Shown here piece after piece: positions 23,381-35,332 of a DNA stretch of 64,000 nucleotides. This DNA comes from Ehretia macrophylla. Its lineage: Eukaryota > Streptophyta > Magnoliopsida > Boraginales > Ehretiaceae. The DNA lies in the NCBI GenBank assembly GCA_037974665.1, contig CM075783.1, positions 11,799,762-11,863,761 on the forward strand, in the 5' to 3' direction. The stretch's first letter is position 1. The number at the start of each line of letters is the position of its first letter. The notes under the pieces are model-generated. The model was not told the DNA's origin. It did not search any database and saw only the letters and a list, made by a program, of their open reading frames with translations. Made by a program: the position numbers and the translations under genes.

Positions 23381-24286
23381 CTACCTCAAGTCAAACTTAG
23401 AGTAGACTTTGGCTCCCTGAAGTTGATCAAACAACTCGTCAATCAAAGGCAAATGATACTTGTTCTTGATGGTCACTTGATTCAAACCACGATAGTCAAT
23501 ACACAATCTCAAGGTACCATCCTTCTTCTTCACAAATAAAACAGGAGCTCCCCAAGGTGAAGAACTTTGCTGAATGAACCCCTTCTCTAACAACTCCTGC
23601 AACTGAGTTTTCAACTCCTTCAACTCAGTTGGTGCCATCCGGTACGCTGATTTTGAAAGAGGTTGAGTACCGGGAATAAGATTGATCACAAACTCCACAT
23701 CTCTCTCTGGCGGTAACCCTGGCAACTCCTCGGGAAATACATTGGGATATTCCCGAATAATAGATACTTCCTCCAGTTGTAGTTTATCAGATGGCTTGTT
23801 GATCAAATAAGCTAGATAACCCGAACACCCCTTACTCGCCAACTTAACGGCTTTAGTTGCTGAGATAACAAAACTCGTCTTAGCACCCCGGTTCCCTACT
23901 ACCTCAACTACTGGCTGATCTGGCAAACGAAACTGTACTACCTTTGTTCTACAGTTTAACTGGGCATCATACTTAAAAAGCCAATCTATACCCAAGATAA
24001 CATCATACCCCTGGATAGGAAATAAGATAAGGTCTGAAGGAAAGTTATGCCCCTTAACATGTATTATACAATCCTTACATACTAAGCCAGTAATATACTT
24101 ATCAGTCAAAGAGGTACTAATCTCAACCACATAAGGCAGTCTTTCAGGTTGCACATTAACACGTTGCACACAAGCAGGAGTAATGAAAGAATGCGTAGCA
24201 CCAGAATCAATCAACACTTTAACAAGTTGATCAAGTATAAGGAAGTTACCTTCCACAACTGCAGTCTCCTCAGGCATCTCCTCCAA
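23381..24286 (-). pseudogene. Chromovirus polyprotein part: protease and RT N-terminus
   Basis: Aspartic protease [11 protein letters not shown] near residue 26, then [11 protein letters not shown]. It continues into the RT fingers: [52 protein letters not shown] and [12 protein letters not shown] follows FDLR at about 23383. It lies in the same frame as all other parts. Confidence 0.92.
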
Positions 24287-24288
24287 GT

Positions 24289-25320
24289 CAACTGCGTAGG
24301 CCCGAGCCTGAACCCACTACTACTGAGGTGCACTACCAGTAGGTCGACCCTGATAACCCTGGGTCGTTGCCCGACCCTCAGTCCTCTAATATCTAGGGCA
24401 ATCCCTTGCCCTATGCTGATTGCTGCCGCAACCCAAACAAGCCCCTGTCTTCACCCTGCGGTTGGCCTTCATATGGCCCTGGCGCTTGCAGTAAGTACAC
24501 TGCGATGAAGAAGCACTGACACTTCCCCTAGAAGAACCAGAAGCTGAGAAAGCAGCTGTACCAGCCTGCTGCTGAGGTCTAACAACACTAGGCCTATATT
24601 GACCCTGAGACTGGGCCGGCCTAAACTGCGGCTAAGCCTGATAAGACCCCTGCTGAAACTACGACCGAAATAGCCTCTTGCTAGGCTGGCTAGGTACAAT
24701 ATGTTCCCCCTTTCTCTTCTTCAGTCTAGAAGCTGCATCAAAGGCCTCAGTAAGTATATCATACCGATTCAGGGCCATCGCATCCTGAATCTCGGGCCTC
24801 AACCCCAACATGAACCTACGAGTCTTACGTTCCTCGTTAGCCACATACTCTGGTGCATACTAGGACAGCCTAGTGAAAGCGGCCTCATACTGAGCCACTG
24901 AAGCATCTCCTTGCACTAAGGCTAGAAACTCTGCCTCTCTCCGCTTCCTCGCAATCCTCGGGACATACTTCGCCCTGAAAGCTAATAGAAAGGTATCCCA
25001 AACATACGGAATACCCTGAGTCTCCAAGCTAGTTTTCACCGTGCACCACCACTCCTCTTCCTCATCATCCAGTAAGTACACGACAAAGGTGACCTTCCGC
25101 TCATCGGTATAATTAAGAGGGTCAAAAATCTTCTCCACCTTACTAATCTACGCCTCAGCTTTCCAATCATCCGGCTCCCCCTAAAACCACAGTGGATAAT
25201 ACCCTAAAAACTCTTTCAGTGTACCATGCCCGTGGTACCCACCTTGTGCATTCAGTAACTGATTCTACAATGCCTGAGCTTGGGCAGCCTGCCCTGCTAG
25301 TAACTGTGCCTGACCGATCC
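24289..25320 (-). pseudogene. Chromovirus gag
   Basis: Gag on the same frame as pol. Segments with clear similarity include KIFDPLNYTDERKVTFVVYL, EEWWCTVKTSL, FLALVQGDASVAQYEAAFTRL, EERKTRRFMLGLRPEIQ and a zinc-knuckle region near 24400-24480 (CLGCGSNQHRARDCP). At least seven in-frame stops are seen (for example near 25195, 25150, 24863, 24660, 24632, 24388 and 24317), most at positions where Gln is expected. The upstream start MTGRPRTRGRPE at 25401 is one base out of phase, so one indel near 25320 is likely. Confidence 0.85.
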
Positions 25321-25691
25321 CCTAACTTGGCCTAGTGCCACATTTCTCGGAACCTTATCAGTTACCTCAGGCCTACCTCTGGTCCTCGGTCTACCAGTCA
25401 TTCTACTAATCAAAGAGTTAGCACAGGTTATAGCACGTAAACAGGCTATAGACAATTATTAGCAAATAAGCAACAATTCACATAAACACATAAATCACTT
25501 AAGTATCAATCACATAAACAAATTGATCACATAATCACATAAGCACTATATCACATAATCACATAAGCACTAAATCACATAATCATTTAATCATATTAAC
25601 ACATAGTTCATTGTTTTTTCATTTCATACATATTTTCATGCTAAGACCATTACCCACATTCCGAGAATACCCCGGCTGACAACTAACATGT

Positions 25692-25703
25692 GCTCTGATA
25701 CCA
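25692..25703 (-). other. Primer binding site of the chromovirus (tRNA-iMet)
   Basis: The minus strand reads TGGTATCAGAGC, six bases inside the 5' LTR. It is complementary to the 3' end of initiator methionine tRNA. Confidence 0.95.
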
Positions 25704-25709
25704 CTTAAA

Positions 25710-28039
25710 TGTCACGCCTCAACTCGACCTTACCTACAATCAGTCAGGACGCAACGGAATTTTGGCAGTATAACGACAGTAAATCTCTCAGAACATCATA
25801 CAACCAAACTCCTCAACCATTCAACAATTAACCACATGCAACATAACCATATTATACAATAATCATTCTTAGTTATACACCTCCGTTCCACTTCATACAT
25901 AAACTATACATACATACCAAAATAGATTATAAATCAACTTAGTAATCTAAACATGATCAAAAGAAGACTACTAAACCATTATACATAAGTCTTCATACTA
26001 AGGTAGGTTTTACAATACATCATATTACAATAACTATAAACAATCTTATGGCAAAAACTCCTGCACATAAGACTCATCCACGTAAGGCACATTTTCCTCT
26101 TCTGGAGGCACATACCCGTAATCTTGCTCAAGGACACCTATAAGCATGCAATAATAGAGAGTGAGCTTATATAAACTAAGCTTAGTGAGGATCCAATAGA
26201 TCTCTAACAGTATTTACTATACTCCTTGAAAATGATCTTTTGAGCAGCAAACACACAATAAAACATCAATAACAATATAAACATATAACTATAATAACCA
26301 ATCAATAAAGGATACTCTAGTTGGTGTAGCTCTAAACGCCATCATGATCTTAACCATTCTTCTTATAACTCCCCATTACTCACGCAACCGAGGTACCTCA
26401 CTAGCCCCTCCCTCCATGACACCTCCGTCATGCGAGCTGGGGGTAGCCTCTAGTAGTCATGCCGTTATCAACCCGATAGCCCAACGTTGCCCAAGAGGTG
26501 GCACACATATACCAAGACTCAGCAATAATAATAAACATCATATCACTAGAAGACAACCTTTTCCGTTGACTATTTCCCGGTTCATCAATAATCAATCAAT
26601 AATCATATTTTCATCAATATAACATCAAATAATCAATTAAACAATAAACAACTAAGTTAGATGACAAAGTAGGCCATCCAACTTAACATGCATTAAACAC
26701 GTAATCTAATCCTAGTCTAACCATTTACAACTCACAATTCAATCACTCAAACACCACCCAATCATTTAAAGGCATAGATCAACAATTTAAAGAAAGACAA
26801 CCTAAACTTCAAATAATCATATCTTACATTCTACTAATCCAAACAACTCCAAATCAGTTTCTAACACTCACCCATTCAATCAACTACATTAGCCCTCTCG
26901 AAAACCAATCAAGACACATCAAAATCAAGCCCAAAAACCCTAAAACCTCAATGTACCTAGGCTAAAATTTTTGAATTTTCATACAAACATCGCAATCAAA
27001 AATTCGGCATTATAACAGCGCTACCACATAATTAACAAACTTTTAGAAATCGACGGAAATCGATTCCAACCACAACAACTCAAGACATTCATCAAATAGT
27101 TAGTTAATCAACTTTTAATACCCGAAAATAAATAATTTTGTTACAACGGTTGAAATCTTGTAGGAATACACATAAATGATCTCTAGCATGCACTGAGCAA
27201 TAATATAACTTCAAATTAATATTCTAACGGTTCAAAATGCAATTATAAGCAAACACATAAAAAATCACTTTTGAGATCTAGAATTTTTCTCTCACCTTTG
27301 ATGTGAAATAAGCCTAGATATGCGTGCAATGCGTTCCCAACAAGCGGAATCCAACTCGGTACGAAAAACTATGAACAATAACTAGCTTTTTCTATGAAAA
27401 TTTGCTTTGAAAACCTTTGAAATTTCTTTCTCTTTTCTCCCTTGAACCTCTCGGCTTTGTGTGTATTTTTTAGGGTGTGTTTGTGCTTTGTTAGTAGGTG
27501 TTGATGCATATAAGTAGAAGTCAATCAATTTAAAAGAAAGTCAAATTAGTTCTTTGAGTCTTTTAATTTATTTCTTGACTATTTCTTGCTCAACCAATAA
27601 ATTAACTCCTAAATTAATTCTAGACATTATATTTTAGGTGACAAAGAGTTTTACATTAAAATAGTTTCACGTGAGTCGACTTAAAACTCATTTTCTTGCA
27701 AAAGAAAGTGTAAAAATCTTTAAAATTTCAAAACTGATTCCAAATCCATTTTAATCAAACACGGGTCTATTAATACCCGAAGACTAGGTTTTAAAATGTT
27801 TAAAACACCCCTGTAAAAATTTTAGTGGACAGGTGCTCAAAACACTATTCACTAAAACCGACGATAAAATTTCTGATTTCGTTTTTTATGAAAATTTCAC
27901 GAATGCACACTTTGCATGTATTAGGAGTATTAATCACATATTTAACACATTCTAAGTCATATAGCACATAAATAGGTCAATTCACACAAAACGAGGTAAA
28001 ACACACAAATCGAGATAAAGCAAAATATGGGGTCTCACA
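25710..28039 (-). repeat. 5' LTR of the chromovirus
   Basis: 2,330 bp partner of 18440-20830, TG to CA, with TTGCA directly outside. Open frames in both LTRs (for example 26344-26622) are copies of the same non-coding repeat. Confidence 0.95.
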
Positions 28040-28618
28040 TTGCAGGTCAGACCAATAGTTCGCATGAACATCATTCATTGGATTGATGACAGGCTGAACA
28101 CTCTCTTTTGGTTGGACCATTGGCATCCGCTTAGGGTCTTATGTGAAGTTTTTGGAGATGGGGGGATTACTGCCACGGGTATTCACAGAAACACAAAAGT
28201 TGTTGAGTTCATCTCTCATATTTGTCCATGGAAAAAAATCTTGCAAGTCAGACCAATAGTTCGCAGGAACATCATTCATTGGATTGATGACAGGCTGAAC
28301 ACTCTCTTTTGGTTCGACCATTTGCATCCGCTTGGGGGGATTGCTGCCACGGGTATTCACAGAAACACAAAAGTTGCTAAGTTCATCTCTCATAATCATT
28401 GGTGTTGGCCATAGAACCCTCACCCTATTATCTTGATTATTGCACAAACCATGGATATAAACACTGCTCCAAACAAGAATGATCTCATCACTTGGACCAA
28501 CTCACCAGGAGGTAGGTTCAATATCAAGCTTGCTTGGGAGATTGTTAGACATCACTTCCCCTTTCTGGATTGGACTCCTATCATGCGGTTTAAACATAAT
28601 ACACCCAAGCATGCCTTC
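28040..28618 (+). pseudogene. LINE ORF2 fragment (region before and within zf-RVT)
   Basis: Part of the C-terminal region of a plant L1-type LINE ORF2. LDHWHPL, FISHNHWCW, SPGGRFNIKLAWEIVRHH and NTPKHAF match the usual order before the zinc-binding RVT domain. The first about 365 bp hold an imperfect direct duplication of a roughly 200 bp unit. There is one in-frame TAG near 28412. It stops in PKHAF, where a solo LTR and then an Athila-like element were inserted. The sequence resumes in frame at 50342. Confidence 0.85.
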
Positions 28619-28619
28619 T
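28619..28619 (+). other. Junction of LINE, solo LTR and Athila-like element
   Basis: This base is both the last of the Athila target duplication (cttct, 28615-28619) and, by inference, the first T of the solo LTR (TGATAG) that continues at 36561. Confidence 0.5.
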
Positions 28620-29655
28620 TGTTGGGTGAATTATTTACATATTATTTCAGCACATTTTTACTTAATATTTGTTAGTTCTCGAGTAATCTATGAGCAATCT
28701 TATGGGTTTTGCATTCATTTTGTGGTCCAAGTAATTTCTTTGATCAAGAATAATTTTATGAGGAAAATTGGAGAGAAACACCAAGGACTAACGTGCATTG
28801 AAGCCTGGGAAGTATTGAACGTGGAATTGATAGTTGTCCAGCCACAACACAGGTACGATGCATCACAGGAATTTTTAAGGAATCTTGGTAGGGTTATTTT
28901 CAAAAAAAGACAAACAAAAGAAGAACCTTAGCTTATAAAAGAACACGTCTGTTGCAGAAAAGAAAGATTTCTAGGGCTATGATATAGCCGGATTATGAAT
29001 ACTTGTATTCTTTTGGTTTTAATTGATTTGATGAACTATTCTAATTCTATATTGAGTATTTCATTCTAAACTTAATGCTTGTGATTGCCTGATCAACAAT
29101 TACGTAATTTATGGTTTGGTTTGAGATTGAGAAATGTAATCGAATTATACCACGTTTGAAATAATATTAAATCATCATAAGATAGAGATATTTATGAGAT
29201 CTAGTGCAACACTTGAATTTCTAGGGCTTAATGAGTTTCATAAGTTGACAATTATCATAAAGATTTAGGTAGCTTGCTTATTGGGATATGTTATTGATGC
29301 TTAAGAAATATTAATAACCATATTAGTGAAATTGCTGGCAACATAGGGAATAAACATCAATTGAATTCAATCAATATATTCGAGTATGATTAATGTTTGT
29401 GAAGTCGGAAACCTTAGAGCCTTTTAACTAGTGATTTATTTATTTTATTGATTTCATAACTGCCTTAATTGTTAATTTCAGAAGTTTTTTAGTTATTAGT
29501 TTTTATTTGCAAATACCCAAAATTTGATTTTCTAAATAAAGTTAAAGCTAGAATAATTTTGGTACTGAGTAATCACAGTCCTCGATAGATAGATCTCTAC
29601 TCACTACTTTATTACTTGTTATGATACGTATTCCTGTGTTAGATTTTGCACAATA
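28620..29655 (+). repeat. 5' LTR of the Athila/Tat-like element
   Basis: Begins TGTTGGGTGAATTATTT and ends GCACAATA, where the 3' LTR has GCACAACA. It lacks about 200 bp present in the 3' LTR (35667-35870), cut at about 28968. Confidence 0.92.
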
Positions 29656-29661
29656 AGTTTT

Positions 29662-29679
29662 TGGCGCCGTTGCCGGGGA
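29662..29679 (+). other. Primer binding site of the Athila/Tat-like element
   Basis: TGGCGCCGTTGCCGGGGA, the typical tRNA-Asp-type primer site of Athila and Tat elements, six bases after the 5' LTR. Confidence 0.92.
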
Positions 29680-29789
29680 CTGTGTCATTTATTAATATCG
29701 ATACCAAATAGCTTTAATTTTATTTTATTTTGTTTTTCATTTTCTTATTTGTGTTACTTGCGTTTCAGAAACATATTCTTTTTAGTGGC

Positions 29790-31185
29790 ATGCAAAAGTT
29801 GGGAAATAGCAAATTGTTGTCTTTTGATCCTGAGATAAAGCCTACCTGTCGAAAGAATAGAAAGGATCAAAGAGCTACTACCCATCATCTACAAGAGACC
29901 ATGGCTGAAATCGTGCTAGGACAGGAAGGAAATAATTAGGAAAATCTGCCTAAAACACTGCGAGATTATGCGCTGCCACCCACTGGTATTCAACCTGTGA
30001 TTAGAAGGCTAGTGATTCAGGTGAATAATTTTGAGTTGAAGTCTGTAACTGTGCAGTTGATTCAAAATATCTCATTTCATGGACTGCCATCTGAATATCC
30101 TAATCAACACATTGTGAACTTTCTAGAAGTTTGTGGTACTGTTAAATATAACGGAGTCGCGGATGAAGTCTTGCGCCTTTGTTTGTTTCATTTCTCCTTG
30201 AGGAATCAAGCTAAGGAGTGGTTGAATTCGCTGCCCTCAAATTCAATCACCACATAAGACGAATTGGTGCACAAATTCCTATTGAGATTCTTCTTACCTG
30301 GAAAGACAGCGAAGTTGCATTAAGATCAATAACTTCTCTCAACATGAAAGGGAAACTCTTTGTGAAACATGGGAAAAATATAAAGCTTTGTTGAGAAAGT
30401 GCCCTAATCATGGAATGCCTAGATGGATGCAAGTTCATAATTTTTACAACGGGTTGATAAGTGTAACAAGAACTTTGATTGATGCGTTAGTAGGATGAAC
30501 TTTGATGAATAACACAACAGATGAAGCTTATGAGTTGCTTGAAAATATTGTCTTGAATAATATTCAGTGGGCGAGTGAGAAAACTACACCAAAGAAGATA
30601 GTTGGAGTTCACGAGATTGACGCCATAACAACCTTGATAGTAAAAACTGACAGTTTAGCTAAGCAGCTGCAAAACAATCAAGCACCCATTTATGCTATTC
30701 AGGTAGCAGCAGTGGTATGTGAATTTTTTTGTGGCGTACATTATAGCTCAGAATGCCAGGTTGGTAATTTGTTTGCACAGGCTACGTTGGAGCAAGCACA
30801 ATATGTGGGAAATTCTAGTGGGTAACAACACAATCAATATTCTAACATATTTAATCCAACATGGCGTTACCATCCTAATTTGTCTTGGATAAATACTCAG
30901 AATGTGTTGCAGCCTGAGCAGAATAACCCTCTACTAGAGAAGAAGATAAATTTGAAGGATGCATTGGCTTAGTTGGTGACTTCAGAAACTCAATTCATGA
31001 ATGAAACTAGGTCAAATTTCCAGAATCAGGCAGCACAAATAAGGAACTTGGAGGTACAACTTAGTCAAATGGCGACTTTGTTTTATGAAAGACAACAAGG
31101 AAGTTTACCTAGTACTTCTAAGGTAAATCCCAAAAGAGATGACATAGAGCATTGTAAAGCAATCAACTTAAGAAGTAGTAAATAG
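29790..31185 (+). pseudogene. Athila/Tat-like gag
   Basis: Starts near MQKLGNSKLLSFDPE. It shows FHGLPSEYPNQHIVNFLEVC, CLFHFSLRNQAKEWLNSLP, TDEAYELLENIV, a degenerate zinc knuckle (CEFFCGVHYSSECQV, where CCHC is expected and Cys-2 is Phe), and FQNQAAQIRNLEVQLSQMA. It has stops near 29937 and 30255, several frame changes between 30257 and 30500, and stops near 30823 and 30970. Gag would form the particle. This copy cannot. Confidence 0.88.
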
Positions 31186-31412
31186 CTAGAAGAACAAGTG
31201 AAAGCCAACAAGAAAAGAAAAGATGAAGGGAAAATGTGGAGAAAGATGAAGAAAAAGTTGAAGATCAGACGAGACCTCCTCAAGAACCACTTTTGAAGGT
31301 GTCGTTTCCGCAATGTCTAAAGAAGAACAAGCTCGACAACCAGTTCTCTAAATTTCTTGAGATCTTCAAGAAACTTCACATTAATATACCATTCACATAT
31401 ACACTTGAATAG

Positions 31413-31870
31413 ATGCCCAGTTATGTGAAGTTTAAGAAAGACATTCTTTTAAACAAAAGGAAGCTTGGGAACAATGAGACAATTGCACTTACTGAGGAGT
31501 GCAGTGCTATTTTGGAAAAGAAGTTGCCACAAAAGCTCAAAGATCCAAGGAGTTTTATTATTCTATGTGCAATTGGAAATGTTATTTTGAGCAAGCTTTA
31601 TGTGATTTGGGTGCTAGTATTAATCTAATGCCTTTGTCTATTTACTGGAAGCTTGGTTTAAGTGAAACAAGACCAACAACAGTAACACTACAGCTGGCTG
31701 ACCGTCCACTCAAGTACCCTAGAGGAGTCATTGAAGATGTGCTTGCTAAGGTCGATAAATTCATCTTTCCTGCAGATTTCATAGTTCTTGACATGGAGGA
31801 AGACAAAGACATCCCCATTATATTGGGAAGACCATTCTTAGCAACAGGAAGAGAGCTAATTGATGTCTAA
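31413..31870 (+). pseudogene. Athila/Tat-like aspartic protease
   Basis: The upstream frame reads [20 protein letters not shown]. After a shift near 31575 the second frame reads [17 protein letters not shown], the active-site region of Athila-type protease with DLGAS for the usual DSGAS/DLGAS, then [20 protein letters not shown]. After 31870 a stop replaces the family's Gln before the conserved tail (ELRLRVQEEEVTFNVF). Confidence 0.88.
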
Positions 31871-32207
31871 ATGAGTGAGTTACGTCTGCGAGTACAAGAA
31901 GAAGAGGTAACATTTAATGTTTTCAAAGCTTTCAAATACCCATAAATGAGTGATAATTGTTTCCGTAGCCATACAAGCTATAGTGTCTAACCATGGGGGC
32001 CAATTGGATCCCTTGGAGGCTAACGTGTTGCAAGGTGATTCTTTTGTTCTGGTGGGATTGGAGCACAAGGAATATTGGGCTATTAAATAACTAAACATAG
32101 ATGTGCAATCAATGGGTGAAAAAAGACTCTTACAAGGGAATAAGCTAGAAGAACTCTGTAATGAAGCAGATGTGAATGCAACAAGTTACAAGGAAATGAC
32201 AAAATAG

Positions 32208-32462
32208 TGGCATGACAAATCTATTTCAGGAAAATATTTCTCTCCTAGGCAACAAGTACTTCTTTATAACCCATGGATTCCTAGAAAATTTAAGTCAAGA
32301 TGGTCAGGGTTTTTTGTAGTGACTAAGGTATTTCCTTATGGTGTTGTAGAGGTCACTTATCTAGAGAAAGGGACATTCAAAGTCAGTGGACAACAGTTGA
32401 AGATTTATTGGGATGATGGTTTTGATAAGCAAAAGACTAGTGTTCATCTCAACTCCACATAA
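32208..32462 (+). pseudogene. Athila/Tat-like integrase C-terminus
   Basis: WHDKSISGKYFSPRQQVLLY, KFKSRWSGFFVVTKVFPYG and GTFKVSGQQLKIYW match the end of integrase. It ends at a natural-looking TAA. Only about 340 bp separate it from the protease tail, where roughly 3 kb of RT, RNase H and integrase core should be. The internal deletion therefore lies between about 31930 and 32200. Confidence 0.85.
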
Positions 32463-35317
32463 AAAGAGGCTACATCGGGCTGTTGACGTTAAAACAAGCG
32501 TTTTTCGTGAGGCAACCCGAGTTTTTTGATTTTTCTTTCTTTTGTATTTTGTTTCTTTTAGTTAATTTTCCTTGTTGTTTTATTATGTTGTTTCTCTAGT
32601 CATGTTTGTAATGTTTAATTTTTATGGTTGTTATAGGTGCATAACAAGTTTGAGGGTTGAAGAGTAGAAATGGAGGCCTCACTAGGTGATTTAAATGCGA
32701 GATTACTCAGTAGTTGTTTTTGGTTCGTACGTTGAACAACATGGGTATAAGAAAAAGAGTTGTGAGGTAGCACTATTGTGCTAGAATGTAGCACAGCTGC
32801 GTTGACAATACCCAAATTGACATTTTTGTGAAAGCTGGTAGAAGAGAAATAGTGCAGGCATGGTGTAGTTGCGCTGACTGTCATATTTTTTACATTTGTT
32901 TTAAGAAGTGTCAAAAAAAAAACAGTGCAATGCATAGTGCAGCTGCGCTGGCGTCCTTTAATTTTTGAAGTTTGAACATGCCAAAAAAAAAGGCAACAAC
33001 TTTTCATCATGAATTCAAATCACAAAACCTAACCTATCTTATCTTCCTTACGCAGTCAGAACCAACACCACACACACACCCATACAAAAATCAAATACAC
33101 CAAAAACAAAACCCTAAACACAAAACACATATCTCTTTCTCCCAAGCAAGCAGTTCACGACATTACCAAGACCTTCTCTGACAAAGTGGATTTCGTGAAT
33201 AAAACATTATCCCCTCCAACTACAATTGAACGCAAATTTTGAATGCAAATAAGTTTCATTCATCTTCTTTGAGCATCAATTCGTGAGAAAAAGAAGAAAG
33301 TGAAGAAGATTGAGATTTATGGATTTTATGTTTGGAGCACAACTGTGGACGATTTGTATGTGTGATGGATATAGCTGTATTGAAATTGTGATTTTATACT
33401 ATAGGGGTCTATAACAACATGATCATGATTAAGGTAGTTTGTGAAATTTGAATGCCCACCAACTATTTGCTTAAAGGTGTCAAAGAGAAAATGAGGCTTT
33501 TGTGATAAAGTGACATGTGAAAGGCCTGTTGAACTGTGGAAATAATTGGTCATTATTCGTTCTACAACTGAGTTGTGACTTTAGTATTGAATCATGGTGT
33601 GCATATTACAATTTGAGGAACATGTGTTGCATTGTAGTTTGAATGCGTAGGCCGTGTTATTGATTGAGCACAAAGTTGTTATGGTTGAGACTTTGTTTGT
33701 TGGGTGTTGTCGATTGAAGAAATTGCTTAGCATAGACATCTAAACGAAAAAAGGGTGTGACCTCGGGTGCCTCTTCTTTAAAGTCTAAATTGGGCGGTTC
33801 TTCTTCAAAGTCTAAAAATTTGAATACGCTTAGGCACCCGAGGTAGCACCTATCTCTCTTCGGATAATGAATGACAATGATCTACTCAAGGAAGTCCTCT
33901 ATTTTCTTTTCTTTACTTTCGCCATTGAGGACAATGCAGATTCTCAAGTTTGGGGGTACTCCACTTTGCTTACTTGTTCTGTCTGGCCCTAGTTGATTAG
34001 TTGTTCTTTTCTATGTGTTTTTTTCGTTTCTATGTGTTTTGTTATTTCCTTATATTGAAAAAAAGAAAAAAAATGGAAAAAAAATCTGAAAGTGACGCTA
34101 AAATGATAACAAATTAGGCCGATGATAAGTAGAACTGAATGATGTTTTAGTAATAAGGATGTTTGACTGAAAAATAATTTTGTTTGACTGAAAATCACCA
34201 CTTATTGGGCACTTAGCCTCGCCTAGTCAGTTTGTACTTATAGAAGGTTTATGTGAGCTTAAGTGATAACCATGATCATAAGACTTTAGAACTTACTTGA
34301 TTGTCACTCGAGGCGAAATCCTATGTTACATAGCATTAGAGAGATGATCTAGGCTATCTTTGCATCGTTTGAGTCTTTCAAGCCAACCCGTTTAATAATT
34401 GATTATCCTTAGCCCACCGTTTTGAGCCTAATTAAGCCTTTCTTTCTTTGTGTAGCCAGTAATATCTTTTTTAACCTTTCAAGTTTATTTTTTTGAATAA
34501 TGACCTTCCTACTTGTAGCATATGATCATTCTAGGAGGGTTATTTGGAGCTATTTTTAGGTGGATGGATGGGAAGGGTTGTGACTCGGTAAAGTTGCTTG
34601 TGGTTTAATTCTGAAAAATATATATATATATATATGCCATAAAAAATAAAAAAATAAAAAAGAAGTGAAAGAAGAGTCACATCCCTTATTTTTACAATGC
34701 AAAAAATGCAAGTTTGGGGAAGTGTAGACTCTTTGCTCATAAAGTGTTGAGAATGAAGAAGTGGAAAAAAAAGAGAAGATCTGTTGATCCATTTGTGGGT
34801 ATAAGAAGTAGAGTTGTCATAAGCTCTATTGAACATCCTAGAATGGTTATGTGCTATCGGGTAGTTTAGCTATACATTGATATCTATTATCCCACCTTGA
34901 CCCTTGCCATTCATTAAAGTCCTAATGATCTTTGATACTATGACTAACATACATTAGTGGACAATGACATGAAAAGTGAGCCTATGAAGTCCTAAATGAA
35001 TTGACAATAGAAGATCAACATTGATAATTCACTTGTCTAGATAAACTTATCCAGGTAAAATTGATTGGGATATAGGCTATACACACACTCACTTGTGGGA
35101 TTTGAAGTAAGATGAAATTTATCTTGAAGTTGAGATTCCTGATCATGATCATGATTTTTGGAAATATCTCTTGAAGTTAAGTGTTGAAAATTGCTACTGA
35201 GGCCGTGGAAAATTGATTATCCTTCAACGTTGCTTTCATGAGTTGTTTTGTGGAATTGGTCACTTTCAAGGTTGTTTTACTTTAGTCTTGTCTTTTGCTT
35301 GAGGACAAACAAAACTT
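32463..35317 (+). other. Long non-coding 3' region of the Athila/Tat-like element
   Basis: 2.85 kb without a convincing gene, such as the envelope-like frame some Athila carry. It holds three imperfect copies of 'tagtgcagctgcgctgac' (32785-32807, 32860-32878, 32933-32952), two extra polypurine-like strings (CAAGTTTGGGGG near 33943 and CAAGTTTGGGG near 34707) and an AT repeat near 34620. Confidence 0.75.
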
Positions 35318-35332
35318 AAGTTTGGGGGTGTT
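35318..35332 (+). other. Polypurine tract of the Athila/Tat-like element
   Basis: AAGTTTGGGGGTG directly before the 3' LTR, the standard lineage motif. Confidence 0.9.

Larger units (their letters stand above)
18440..28039 (-). mobile_element. Ty3/gypsy chromovirus (Tekay/Del-like), full length
   Basis: 9.6 kb element on the minus strand, inserted in a LINE with a perfect TTGCA target duplication (18435-18439 and 28040-28044). LTRs are 2,391 and 2,330 bp. The primer site is TGGTATCAGAGC (tRNA-iMet) and the polypurine tract is AAGGGGGGACGAA. Gene order is gag, protease, RT, RNase H, integrase, chromodomain, which defines chromoviruses. From gag to chromodomain all segments sit in one reading frame with no frameshift, yet the frame is cut by ten or more stop codons. 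Almost all are explained by C-to-T or G-to-A change of Gln, Trp or Arg codons. It is dead as an autonomous element. Confidence 0.95.

Noticed and set aside
24469..24699. Minus-strand 76-codon frame overlapping gag
   Set aside because: It is out of phase with the gag frame, which carries the recognisable motifs.
33060..33181. Frame with HTHPYKNQ-type peptide in the Athila 3' region, considered as an envelope-like gene
   Set aside because: Short, low complexity, no signal peptide or membrane segment.
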